64,000 bases of DNA from Lumbricus terrestris. Its lineage: Eukaryota; Annelida; Clitellata; Crassiclitellata; Lumbricidae. The stretch lies in contig OX457038.1 in NCBI GenBank assembly GCA_949752735.1, positions 63,003,752 to 63,067,751 on the forward strand, read 5' to 3'. Below are positions 12,744-25,800 of this stretch, piece after piece; position 1 is the stretch's first letter; the number at the start of each line of letters is the position of its first letter. The notes under the pieces were generated by a model that was not told the DNA's origin, searched no databases, and saw only the letters and a list, made by a program, of their open reading frames with translations. The position numbers and the translations under genes are program-made.

Positions 12744-12759
12744 CCTGTAGGCTATTTAA

Positions 12760-14380
12760 TGGAATCGAGTAACTTGTCCCAGCACTAACCACGGAAAGAA
12801 AACACCAATAATGGGACAATTGCAAATTTTTGGGAAACAATCTTTATATAAGCAACCTCAAATATTGGCCTATTGTATCGAGGTTGAATTATATCGTATT
12901 TTGAATACGCTAAAATTCGACTCGCAATATTATTGCCACTCCAGTAGAGAACACGTACTGTCCGTCCATCTTTATGTACGTCTGTCTGTCTGTGTGTCTA
13001 TCTGTCTGCCTGTGTGATTGTCTGTCTATCTCTAATCTCTATCTCTCTGTCCATCTATCTGTACATCTGACCATCTTCCTATATCATCATCCCTTTATAA
13101 TTTTTTCATCATCATGTAAGTCGTCGTAGCGTAGTCTTCCCACCCTCCCCTCGTATACATTCGTTTCCATTCTGCTATTCGACCGACGACCATACGTCTT
13201 CTGTTCGTATACACATAAACCGTCTATTTGATTGCAACATTAGGACCATCAAGACCAAGCCTCGGGTTCGTAGAGGTCAAACTGTCAGTCACCTCTCTCA
13301 TATATTTCACCCGCAGAAATAAACACACACCACTGCACACCAGCCACACTACGACTCTGTTTGATTTCTTATACTAAGACTAGTTTACTATAATTTTTAT
13401 AGGCAACTGCGTCTGTTTATGAACGTTTTGGCTGCTATTGTATAAATTGTTTATTATATACAGTTCATATACATGTACGAAAGATATGTTTTATCGCAGC
13501 CTTAAAGCCGTTCTTTTCAGCTGAGGTTGGCCCGGAAGCGATGCTCAGTAGTAACCTTTAAGGGGCGCTATATAAATATCCATAATGAACGAATGAACGA
13601 ACGAATAAATGAGTGATTGATTGAATGTAACATATAGGACAAACGTAGTTTGAAGCTCATAGAAGATTTTCATATAAATGCCTGAGGATATTCGGCATGG
13701 ACCATGCAGATATAGTTGTTGTCTGTTGCTTCTTCTCTCATGTCCAAAGTAAACGACGTCTGTCGAGAAATTATATCCCAGTATCTTGAGCAAATAGAAG
13801 AAAATGTGTGAAAAAAGCAGAAAACACGGGAAGCATTTGGTTGCATTGTATTGCGTTGCATTGTTGTTTTCCACATTGTTAAAACGTCATTGGATCACAC
13901 GCTGGTTCCATGGCACGGTTTGACCTTGACAGAAAAACCGGACTCCGACCAAACAGCAATTAATTTGATTCTTGTGGAGGATCTGATTTGATCTGATTTG
14001 ATTTGATTAAGAATCGGTGTACGACAGAGACTCGTTTCACTGAAGCAGATGTTTTATGTGCGTGGATGAAGCCTTGAAGACTTTCACACGATTACATCAT
14101 AGTCTGTCGTCCTGCTGCATGATGAAGCAAGAACGAGGTTGAGGGGTTAGGGTGCGCAATTTTCAACCGAGAGATCCAATGGCGTCTAACCTCCCCCCCA
14201 CACACCCACCCTAATACCTGGATAGGCTGAACAACATCCCCACTCTGGCCGATTTATATTATCGGAAATCAACAACCACAGTGACAGTTAATACCCAAAA
14301 CGTACCCAAATTCCCCATTTTGAAGTTCGATGGACATCATTCTCTGAAAGGTCGAAAGTTCATACCCCGTCACGACAAAA
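12760..14380. other. No gene seen; retroposon 3' fragment
   Basis: A CTGT/CTAT-rich stretch lies at 12985-13070. A retroposon 3' end lies at 13495-13620 (gatgctcagtagtaacctttaaggggcgctatataaat, broken into shorter motifs in other copies) with a GAAC/GAAT tail. The rest shows no coding signal. Confidence 0.45.
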
Positions 14381-14550
14381 AATGTTGGGGTTTAACGACT
14401 CTTTTTCATATCAAAGATGATCAGCGTCGACTCCACGTTTATATTGCGACCGAGCCACCCGCAGTGTGTAAAGATCCGACCGGGGAATCGAACCCGCTCC
14501 GCCGGCGCGGCGAGCGGGCTACAACCCACTCGGCCACACAGGATCCTCCC
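14381..14550 (-). repeat. tRNA-derived SINE
   Basis: The minus strand carries a clear tRNA-like head: tgtggccgagtggg (A box) and gcgggttcgattcccc (B box), at about 14548-14475. The body on the plus strand (gggtttaacgactc... atatcaaagatgat) is shared with a fragment at 52660-52690. I reject a working tRNA gene because the acceptor stem does not pair. Confidence 0.7.
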
Positions 14551-15338
14551 CCGTCACGACATAAAATGATTCTATATATATACTGCCACTGTAGGCCTAC
14601 TTGTGCCCCTGGCGAATAATTCAGCGCTGGAACGAGTACACTGTCGGTAAGAACACCAGATGGCGAGGGAGACGAATGGTAACTAAATTTCACAGGGGGT
14701 AAGGCTTTTGATAGACAGTATAACTAACTTGGTAAAATCAACGACTGTTTCTTGAAATGAACTTAAGGAACCATGGTCCTGTCATCATCCTCATATACCT
14801 GATTATGAATGCAGTAACGTAACCGATTACATCGTTGTATTACGCCACAAATAATAATGGCGCTCAAAAAAACACTACGAGACGGGATGACGTTAATTCA
14901 ACGACCGAATCGACCTCTTTGCTGTCTATAAAATATATCTAATTATTGGCCGCATCGCATCATAGATGGACCATAGAGACACGACATGCATCGTTTGCTG
15001 ACGAAGACCTCATTGCGCATTCAGGTGGCGACCGCTAGATGACTGTGAGTGCCTTGACCGATGACCTTGACCTTCGAGACGAACAGCGATCCATCTTGGA
15101 GACTGTGGCAGGAGGAAAATGGAGCATGTTGTATACATTGCATACATTGTATGCATTGTATATACATTGTATATACTCTACATTGTATACATTGCAAAGG
15201 GTCGTGAGGTTCCTGTCTCTTAGCTGACCCAACGGACAGGATGCCATTTGGAAATGTAAATGTACACTAGCTCTTTATATCGAGGACCTAGCTGTGTCCT
15301 CGACCCAGATCAGCTTTAAATGGATTGATTGGTTGATG

Positions 15339-16378
15339 CCCTTCAACACCGCTGTCCCTTCAGGACACCCGCGTTAAGATATGTCTAGAAAGGGGATGGA
15401 TGACTGCTGGGGGGAATTTCCCCTCCATTTTTTCTAAATGCTTCCACCAAAGGATCCTGATAATTATAGGCTACTGAAAATTTCTTGGAGTGTTATAATA
15501 ATATAGGCTGCCGTCCGTTAACGGCAATGTGCAGAGACACTAAAGGAAAAGTTGTGTCGGTCTACTCTATGGTATTGCCGCTCGAATAATTAGGGTGTTT
15601 TGGTACGATTCGGTTGATGTCAAAATACGCGATTAACTCCTTATATATGCGCTGTAACAACGACCATACAGGAAACGTAGCAATGGTCAAAGGACAAGCA
15701 GCAGTCGAGGAGGATTCTGCGCAAGAGGGCGCTCTGTTTTCCGGAAAAGCTACATCACTAGTTGATGCCCTTCAACACCGTTGTCCCTTCAGGATACTCG
15801 TGTTAGGATAATCTGGTAGGGGATGGATGACTGCATGCTGGGGGGGGGAATTTCCCCTCCATTATTTCTAAACACTTCCACCAATGGATCCTGATAATCA
15901 TAAGCTACTGAAAATTTCTTGAAGTGTTATAATAGTAGACAGCCGTCTTTTAACGGCAATATGCAAAGACACTCGATATTTTGGTCATAGCATGAGACAG
16001 CAAAACGATAGCATCGAAAGCAGCATCATGACGGGTTTTGTGGAGGGGAACCGAGGACGAGGAAGGCCGAGGATATCTTGGATCGACAACGTTCTGAACT
16101 GGACAGGACTTGTAGGCTCTGACTTAATGAGCGCGACAAGGGACAGAAGACTCTGGGCATTAAAGATCCATTCATGTAGCCAACCGTCGCGATGCGACGA
16201 TGGCGACATGACATGACATGACATGACATGCAAAGACACTAAAGGAAAAGTTGTGTCGGTCTACTCTATGGTATAACTCCTCGAATAATTAGGTTGTTTT
16301 ACTACGATTCGGTTGATGTCAAAATACGCGATTAACTCCTTATATGCGCTGTAACAACGACCATACAGAAAACGTAGC
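15339..16378. repeat. Local tandem duplication of a ~330-bp segment
   Basis: Copy 1 (15339-15683) and copy 2 (15760-15973 plus 16228-16378) share gatgcccttcaacaccg, the gaatttcccctccatt block, gttgtgtcggtctactctat and the cgcgattaactccttatat block, with a few per cent divergence. Copy 2 is split by the LINE fragment at 15974-16227. No ORF spans the unit convincingly; a 65-aa ORF at 15614 crosses the junction and is not called. Confidence 0.85.
15974..16227 (+). mobile_element. 5'-truncated LINE 3' end with 13-bp target duplication
   Basis: The insert encodes the last ~80 residues of a non-LTR ORF2, with the typical closing motif RGRGRPRISWIDNVLNWTGL and then ATRDRRLW, followed by a stop and an (ACATG)n tail. 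It is flanked by ATGCAAAGACACT at 15961-15973 and 16228-16240. The uninterrupted paralogous sequence near 15529-15541 is the empty site. The motif is common in RTE and related LINE C-termini; I cannot fix the clade. Confidence 0.88.
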
Positions 16379-16439
16379 CTACCAATGAATTAGGCTGAGG
16401 ACTAGGTCCGACTAAGATACACGACTAGGTGACGCGAGG

Positions 16440-16490
16440 AATTGAGAAGGAGGAGGAGGAGGAGAGAAGGAGGAGGAGGAGGAAGAAGAT
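16440..16490. repeat. GGA-rich purine tract
   Basis: Repeats of gga/gaa on the plus strand, a simple sequence tract preceding the (CT)n run. Confidence 0.7.
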
Positions 16491-16614
16491 TGCTAGAGGG
16501 AAGGAGCTCCATAAAGGTGAACCAGTAGAAAAAGGTAGATTATAATTGACGTCTATTTCTCAATCTCGGCACATACGGGCGGTTTGCCATTGCTTTCACT
16601 CTTTCTTCCTCCCC

Positions 16615-16723
<109 letters not shown>

Positions 16724-17019
16724 TATTCCCATCGACAATTTATTTTGTTAATATCGTATTTAAGTCAAAAGTTAATTGTGCAAGAAATTTCAGCAAAGTT
16801 GGTGCATGAGTTCGTTTTTGATCATCGGTATTCACCGGAAGTGAGCGTCTCAACTGCTTCCGGTGGGATCGAAAAATGCAAATTTCTCATAAAATTTTCA
16901 TGAGAATCTGTTCGCTCATTTGGGAATGCTGGACAACTAAACAAGAAGAAGATGGAAGACACAGCAGCTGTTCCAGTTTTCCCAGAGAGAATTACATGCT
17001 TCCAAGTTCCAAATTATAA

Positions 17020-17950
17020 TCGGATGGATAGATGGATAGATGGAAGGATAGATCAATGGACGCATGCATGGATACATGAATGGATTTATGGATGAATGGA
17101 CGGGTGGATGAATGGACGGATGTATGGATAGATGGATATCTGCGCGGATGGAGAGAGGCAGACGGCGCCCTTGTAACGGCATGCAGGCTGCGTTATGGCG
17201 CCATAGAAATCGTCATTGTTGTTATTATTATTATTATGGAGAACAAGGTCGCAGATGAGATAATCGAACTATAGGAACTGGAGATAGTGAGAAAGAAGAG
17301 GACGTACCGACAAGGAGGAAGAGGAGGAAGTGGAGGAAGTGGAGGAGGAGGAGGAGGAGGAGGAGGAGGAGAAAATAGGATGCGGTGTGGATTCAGGAAA
17401 TCAGTTGCATTGGAATTCCAGTCGATCGGAGATTTTCTTGTCGACACCTGGCAGAAAGATTCGCGAATGGAGATGGATGGATGGATGGATGGATGGATGG
17501 ATGGATCGGATCGACCGACAGAGGGAGCCACGCTGCCACAGCCGATGGCAAGCAGGCAACTGCGAAGGCAATGAGACGCAGAGGGATTGCTGTGGATATA
17601 TGGAGTGGAACAGAGGAACTGAGGAAGGAAAGAAGCATTGTGATTCAGAAACTGAGGCAAAGAAACGAGGACAGAGGGAAAGACAGACATGGAGAGACAG
17701 GGAGAGACACAGACAGACAGAGATATGGAGACAGTGGCAGAGAGATACACAGAGAGATAAAGAGATAGACACAGAGAGAAGCAGACCGAGAGACACATGT
17801 AGACAAGCACAGAGACAGGAACACAGAGGTAAATGCAAAGATGCTAACAGGTGATCACTCACGCAGACAGCCAGCAACCCAGACAGACATACAGAAAGAA
17901 CAGACGGACAGACAGAGACAGACAGACAAGACAGACAGACATACACCGAA
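17020..17950. repeat. GGAT, GGA and GACA simple-repeat cluster with a retroposon tail
   Basis: GGAT-rich DNA at 17020-17150 is followed by a retroposon 3' end at 17160-17240 (ggcgcccttgtaacggcatg, then a TTATTA tail; the same string recurs at 19674). A GGA tract follows at 17310-17372, GGAT at 17470-17508, and GACAGA-rich sequence at 17640-17945. Overlapping ORFs on both strands are low-complexity shadows. Confidence 0.75.
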
Positions 17951-19085
17951 TGAGCGATGGTGGTCTTTATAGTGTCCAAACTCCCGCTACGTTAATCAAC
18001 AAACATGTCTGGATCTCTCATATATAGGCTAACTCTGATGTCTACAGCTGTAGACCAAATATCTAATAATTATTATTATCAAGACCAGGCTAACACGTCG
18101 TTCAAGGCTTTCGCAGATATATTATGTTCGACTATCGAATGTCTAAGACTTTCTTATATAATCTAAAGCTGTCTTCGAAAACTGAAGACTCTCTCCCTGA
18201 CCTTTCAATCGAATGACTATAATATTATTGCAGTCTTCATAATGTACTTGAATATGGTCACTAGTGTAGAAACCTATTCTCTTCCAACCTAGGCCTCTCA
18301 GCAATATAGGTCATGTCATTCCTCTTCAGCCTATAGGCCTATAGGCCACTCTCATGCCTATAGCCTATGGTCTATCGGACCTTAGGCCGATCGGTGCCTC
18401 GGCTTTCATGTCCCGCAGCGTTGCCGCAACTAATATCACCTGCAGCAGTCTCTTCTCTTCTTCCTCCTCCTGCTCCACCTCCACATGCTCTTCCTCCTTT
18501 TTCTTCTTCTCTGGCTCAGCAGCCGACCACTGCACGTTCTCAATCGGACCCAGCAGATGAACGGTGTACGTTGAAACCGATAGCGACAACAACTATAGAG
18601 CAACGCGTGTAACATATGCAACAACCACAAGATCAACACTAGCTGCGGCAGAAGCAGCTTATACACGGTATAAGATGGTGACAACATCATGCAACAGCTA
18701 TAGCGCGATCGTATCAAAACCAGCAACAGCTAAGAAGCAACGGTAGAATCACCAACAAAAGCTATAGGCGAGTAGAACAGCAACATCAGAAGCAGCTATT
18801 GAACAATGGTTACAACAGCTGTACGATAATAGTGTAGCATTGCTAGTCACAGCAATAGCAGTGCAACGGCTGACACTCGTAGCACAGCGACAACAGCGGT
18901 TGCAACGCAGCAACAAAACAAACAGCTAGAGCAACATCTGACAACAGTTTGCAACCGTTCAGCTGCACCAAACGACAACCGTTCGACAACCGAGCGAGAG
19001 GCAAGATCCCTCTCTGTCAAGATCTTGCCACCGATTGCCTCGTCAGCATTGTCTTGCCACTCGCCAGGCAAGAACTACGACGGCA
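17951..19085 (+). promoter_or_regulatory. Upstream region of the Notch-like gene; no motif confirmed
   Basis: This interval precedes the predicted first coding exon. The part from about 18560 to 18960 is rich in AACAG/CAACA strings and could be 5' untranslated sequence. I see no clear TATA box or initiator that I would defend, and no other gene. Its role is inferred from position only. Confidence 0.3.
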
Positions 19086-19245
19086 ATGACACCGGAAACC
19101 GTTGCACTTGCCCGTTGCCTATCTCGTCATAGTCGTCAACGTCTTGAATGGCAATGGAAGGCAATTTCTGGATTAGCCATAGACGGATATCAGAGAAGGA
19201 TTCTAATCGTCGCTTTCCTCTTCTTCGGAGAAATGTGCTACACAG
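19086..19245 (+). CDS. Notch-like gene exon 1 (signal peptide)
   Basis: The ATG at 19086 opens a 53-residue segment ending in a hydrophobic core, [16 protein letters not shown], and a consensus donor (CACAG|GTAAGA, phase 1). The junction with exon 2 would read CYT-DSVY, a reasonable signal-peptidase site. The leader before the core is long (about 38 residues), so a later or different start is possible. Assignment to this gene rests on phase, strand, position and signal-peptide character. Confidence 0.6.
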
Positions 19246-21806
19246 GTAAGAGATCATTTCTGCTCCATCAACCAATGTATGGCAGGGTGGCAAATATAGA
19301 ATTAGGCTTATTACTCAATTGGTAAGATAAATATGGTGAAGTAAATATGGTAAGGCGAATTTAAAGGTAAACACGGTATAGGCTAAAGTACGGTAGGGTA
19401 AGCATAGTAAAGTAGAGAATGGTAAAGTAAAGCATGGTCATGTAAATATGGTAATGTGAATATGGCAAGGTAAGCTTACATACATGTATGGTAATGTAAA
19501 TATGGTAATGTAGATATGGTAAGGTATATGGTAATGTAAATGTGGTCATGTAAATATGGTAAGGTATATAATTATGGTAATGCAATATGGCAATGTAAAT
19601 ATGGTAAGATATTATATAAGGTTATATAAACATACTTGTTCGCTAGGGCTTATCCTGCATGTTAGGCTTTGTAAGGCGCCCTTGTAACGGCATGGCTGTG
19701 CTACTGCGTCATATAAATTGCCGTAATTATTATTTTTGTTATTAAATAATATGGTAATGTAAATATGGCAAGGTAAATATGGTAATGTGAAGATGGTAAT
19801 GTAAATATGGTAAGGTGGTAAGGTATACAATTATATTAAGGTAAAATTTGGTAAGTTAGAGCATAGCCTATAATAAATATGGTCAGGTAAATAGGCCTAT
19901 GGAAAGTTGAAGTGAGCATGGGATTTTGTTGAGTATAATTATGTGGTTAGTGAAAGTCTGCAAAGAGTTTCAGCACGAGGTTAATCGTATATGAACTGGA
20001 GTATAGGCTATAAGATGAGTGTCAGATGACACAAGGTAAGTTTGAGATAGACGTGGCAGCGTATATTGCTGATCCAAACTAGACTCAGATTACTAATTAC
20101 ATCCTGTTTTGCTTGACACATAAAAAGTCTTTATAATTATGATGATAAAATGTCTGTTAACATTGACAAGCAGAGTATTACTAGAACATCAATGCTGCAT
20201 CATCTACTAAATTCCTAGGGGTACAAAACTACACATAGGTGGACCTTTATCTTGGAGAGAACATTGTATATTATAACTGTTACCCGTGTACAAAGTTGGT
20301 TAAAAAATGAAAACATAGGTATAATTTCTAGGATCAGATATACACGTTCTTCTCAAAAGTTTCACCAACAAATCATGCATACAAATATATCAGGAAACAC
20401 AGTGTTAGACTTTATGGGCTGATGTTTTGGAACTCCTTGCCAATCGATCAAACTTGTCTACCATCATTTTACCAGTCTAAACATAGATTAAAGGTTATTT
20501 TAATCTACATGGAAATTGATAGAATTAATATCTTAACAATGACTGCAATTGTATTCAATGTATTCATTGTTTTCTCCTGCAATTTGCCACCGGTCACAGC
20601 GGTCAAGTGCGTTCAGCACATTCTTCTTCTTGTCTGTGAATTTTCGTGTGTTGATTAAGTGACTATGCTATCACATTATGCTATATATCAAACAGCTTTG
20701 GTGAGATTATGATGCATTGTTAATTAGTCTATTATCTCATTTATGTTTTAGGTTTTTTTATGAATGAGTGTGTACTGTGTCCTTGCATCAACAGTGCCTA
20801 TTGTGACTTGTTTTCTGTTGTTCTTTTCTTTTGTTCTTTTCTAATTACTGTTTCATTTGTTATTTTTTCTCTTTTGAATAACTGTCTTCTAATCTATTAA
20901 TGAACTTATACCTAGATCCAAGGCCGTAGCCAGGATTTGATTTCGGGGGGTGTTTCACCAATTTCCCTTCCTAAAAAACTGATGACCTTTTTAGTCATCC
21001 AGTCGAAATCTTCACACAAAATGTCACCAATTTATTTTACATTTTTCCATTTCGGAGGGTGTTTTCATGGTTTTATTTCATGGTTTTTACATCATGTGCT
21101 CGTAAATGCATTATATTATTTTTCACATTCTTCATTTCGGGGGGGGGGGGGGTGTTCAAACACCCAAAACACCCCCCTAGCTACGGCCTTGCCTAGATCT
21201 ATAAGTGGACGTGTAGTATCGAATGAATTGAAATGGACTATTTGACTATTTGTAACACGTGAAAAACTTTGCTTCTTTTAGGTTTCCCTTTGTCACTGAA
21301 TAGCCTATATATATTGACGCAGATATTTTAAGTTTGAATTGTTTAGATGAGCAATAAAGTGTGTTCAACAAAAGTGTGTTCAATACTTTAAAGAAGAGGA
21401 AAAGTTGCCACAGGTTCAGCACTTCAGAATTCAGTGGCTCATGTTTATATATTGCGTCGGAAATGTTGTCAAATGCGGAACGGAACGAATCGGAATCTGT
21501 CGATATAGGGCCATAGGCCTAACCGCTGCATCAAATTCGCTTTGTCTCAAAACTCACTATAGGCTTTTTGACGACGCATTGTCAGTGGACGCGGAACAAA
21601 TCTGAGAGTGGAAATGGTAGAACAGACAGATTCGTTCCAAGTACGATTTACAGGCGATAGCAAGTTAGCAACTACAGCAGCTGACAAAGAGTCAGTTTCA
21701 TGTATGTATGTATGTATGTATGTATGTATGTATGTATGTATGTATGTATGTATGTATGTATGTATGTATGTATGTATGTATGTATGTATGTATGTATGTA
21801 TGTATG

Positions 21807-21840
<34 letters not shown>

Positions 21841-22779
21841 TGTATGTATGCATGCATGCATGTATGTATGTATGTATGTATGTATGTATGTGTGTATATA
21901 TGTATGTATGCATGTATGTAGGTAGGTAGGTAGGTAGTTATGTAGTTATGTATGTGTCTATGGTGCGCATAAGTCTGCATATACGCCCTGTATAATATAC
22001 AATCGTTGACCAATCAATGGGTCGAGTGTTGACCATGCATGCTGCTTCATTTCCTGACCACAACCCAAATCGACTCAATGAAACGCGGTCGTCAGTCGTA
22101 ATGACGTCGTCAATGACACATGTGTGACGTCGTAATCAGATCAATGACGTCATCAGTCAAGCGAACCAATCAGGAAGCAGCTGCAGGACTTAATTGTTAT
22201 TGGGCGGATGTGGTTCGTCACGTGTGCGCCACAGCGTTTCTGTTGCTCCTTTGTCTAGACATCTAATATATGTATATATGCAGTATATAACAATATAATT
22301 TATATGCAAGTCCTAGCGATTATATCCATTGCACCATAAAGGTGCCAATCCGGCCATGGCTCCCATTTAGAAATTTCTTTATTTTCGACCTGCTATTCTG
22401 GTTTGGAAAGTTGACGTGCTCTCCCCCCCCCACCTACGAGGTCCGTACGACTAAAAAATATAAAAAGGTCATCAACTATTTTGGCGGATAAAATGGTATC
22501 CTTTTCTTGGGAATTCGAGACAAATGACTAAAAAAAGGTCATCAGATTTTTGGGCGACCAAGACGAAAATTTTTCCCTGTCCCAAAGACCGAAAATTTTC
22601 CCCACTCCCCCTTCAAAAATGTCAGCCCTTGCATTGCACAAGGTTCTATTTTTATTGGTAACTTTAAAGTTTAAAGGCATAAGACATTCACAGACAATGG
22701 GTTTGTCCGTGTATGTGGGTGCGTGTGAGCGTCTTCTTTGTGTTTAGGTGTTGCTGCGTATGTGTGTACCAATATGTAA

Positions 22780-22866
<87 letters not shown>

Positions 22867-25800
22867 GGGTGATTCACGTCGCAATAGGATAAATATTTTT
22901 TTAAATATTTGGAAGGCATATAGTATTCAATGGGCCTTCTCCTTTAGTCTTTGAGGATTGGATACCAAAGACTAAAGGAGAAGGTCCAGCGGAGGGAAGA
23001 GTGGCGACATTGGACAGCCGAACCTGCCTAGGGGTAGAGAACCAGAAGAAGAAGATATAGTATATAATTTTGTTTCTCTGGTTTTACTCAACACTGCAGC
23101 AATTTTTTTTACTAGAATCTATATATAATATATGAACATTTATTGGATGCTCAGTGAAATTTCACATGTCGGCATACATGAAGCAACGCAATTGCAATTG
23201 ATGAGACCTGGCATATAACGATTCTAATTAGATTAAGTTGCAATCCTATAGATGAGAATTGTGTTCAAAGTTAAAGGTCAAACCGTGGCATACATATAAG
23301 GTATCAATTCTTGCTATGTTGCATTTTATTTTTAAAATCTGTAGAATTCTAGTATATACATGGTATATTCCGGCTATGACATCATTGTTCTAAAGTATAC
23401 GTAGGAATTCATTTCCATATGTGTTGCGTGTGTATGTGTTGTCAATGTGTGTGCAGTAGGGTGTCCCCCCAAAAACTTTTTCTTGAAATTCTTAGGTCTC
23501 TCCAGTCAAAAGGTTTTCTATGGGGATGATAATATTTGTCTAATTTTTTCGATTTTTAAAAATAATGTTTAGAGGTCCCCCCAGGAGCTCCAAATTTTAT
23601 ATATAGCGTACTATGATATTCGTGTGCAAATATTTCAATATATGAGGCAACGTCATTCACACCACATATATTTTAGATGCTTTTGCACAAAATATGATAT
23701 GTCATACAATCTAATTGCTCAAAAAATGTTATGCTGTATTTATCTGAGACTGGTTTTGCAGTTAAATGACTGAAATTTAACAAGATTGATATATGCACAG
23801 ACTTTCATATATTATTAGAATTTGGAATATTATTTAACCATTATTGACTACTATAATAATTCGAGCAGTTATTCAAAAAATAGTTTACTTTGAGATGGCA
23901 TATTGGTACACAGTACCAAATGTGAGATAGTCACATGTTTGGTCCAACCAGTATAGTTTCACTACATCGGAAGAAGTGACTCAAGTGAGTCATGGTTGCA
24001 ATTTGGGAAGTACTTTCGATGTTTTTCAACAGTTTGCAATTAGAACTGTTTATGACTTTCAATTGTTATGGCATTAAATGTCTGTATCAGGCACAGCCAT
24101 TGACACACGCCAAGTTGTTCACAATTACAATGGCTTAATTGAACGATTTTCCAGATGGTCAAACAGCAGGACTCTCTGGAAAGCTGTCGTCAATGCCGGT
24201 AGTCTGGAAAAAGCTTTGAGAAATATATAGCTCTGGTAAAGTTGTGGAAGAAACTTGACCAAGTGAGATCCAATTTCGGGGTCATGTGTAGTATGAGAGT
24301 TGCTTCCTTGTGTGGTGTTAAGAGATTGGAAAACAATTCAAGAGTTGCGTGCTCTGGACTGAAGTATCAAGAATAGCATTGCATTACTTTAAGTGCAGTA
24401 ATACTGAGACAATGCAGGATAATCATATGCTTGTAATCTTCTAACTAACATGATGCAATTAAATGGAGCATCAGCTGAGGTCGGACAGTGTGCCAGGATA
24501 GGATGTAAGCTTACACTGATACAACAAAAATGTTTAAAGTGTTTTAATTACATGTGAATCATTATCTGTTAAACAGATGACAGTCTCGTTTCCATACAAC
24601 AGCACAACAGCAACTCCATTGTCTTTGAGTAATACGGCCTTTGCCATACAACGTACTCTATCTGAAGAGCATCAAACTTGTAAATACCAGTTATGTTTGG
24701 TACATCCATCCCACCATCAACTCAGCAAATGTAAAGAATTCATGGAAATCCTCCATAGGGTGATGCTCTGTGAGCCTGATCAAAAGCAAGTTTTAAAGCC
24801 CTCAGTTAACAATAATTATCTTTTGGGATTTGTTGCCGCAGAAACTGACGTTTGTTTAATTTGAACCAGTTTTATCAAACATCTTGAAAACACAGAATAT
24901 CTGGCCTTGTTGATGGTCAAAGATATGTATAAAAGTCGCTGGAAAGCATCACCTCAAAGCTAGCACAAGTTCTCATATAGATGGTCAATTAATCAACTTT
25001 GACAGTGCTTTAGTTTTACTGTGGCTTGCCATGACAATAAAATTAACCAATATTGTAATATATAAAATATGTAACAGTTAACCCGTATTTGCATTAGGGC
25101 CTATGTAACAAACTGTAGTGAAAAGGATATAGCCTACCAAACAGTCTGAAATTTCGTTTTGCACATTTAACGAAATGGCTGCTCCATACATGCAAACCCA
25201 CGAAACAGCAGCTCTGCATGAAATTATATATATGTAATATTATATATATATATAGCATATACATAAGTAGTAAATGTATGACAGACTAAAAACATCAAAG
25301 GGTCCGGAGTTGAAACATCAAAGGGTTCGGAGTTGAAACAACAAAGGGTCCGGAGTTGAAACATCAAAGACCGAAAGTTGGAACACCAACGTTTGTATGA
25401 CTCATCGTTAATTGGCTGACATCATCAGCGCGTGCTACAGGCAAGACCCACAAATGGGTGGAGGGCCCAGTGTTTTATGAATCGACAAACTTGGCTCATA
25501 TGGGAGACCCCCACCCCCAACCCCACCCATGCTTCGTCAGCTGATTATCACCATCGGCTGCAGCAGCCCGTGTTTTATGAATCGACATGCGCAACGCACA
25601 TATTCACACAGACAAGCAGGCTTACTTAGACGACCAAGGTGGTATATGGTTATACATTTAGAATCCCAACATTATAATATTCGTTCGCTAGAGTGACAAA
25701 CAAACAGTGACACACGCATAACCTCACTCTCTTGCGCCCATTGCCAGCCTCCTTCCTCTTCAGCTGTTGAACTATACAATACAACACATTACAACTGAAA

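Noticed and set aside
23600..25250. Transposase in the outer element
   Set aside because: Decayed frames only; no hAT dimerisation or catalytic motif could be identified by eye.
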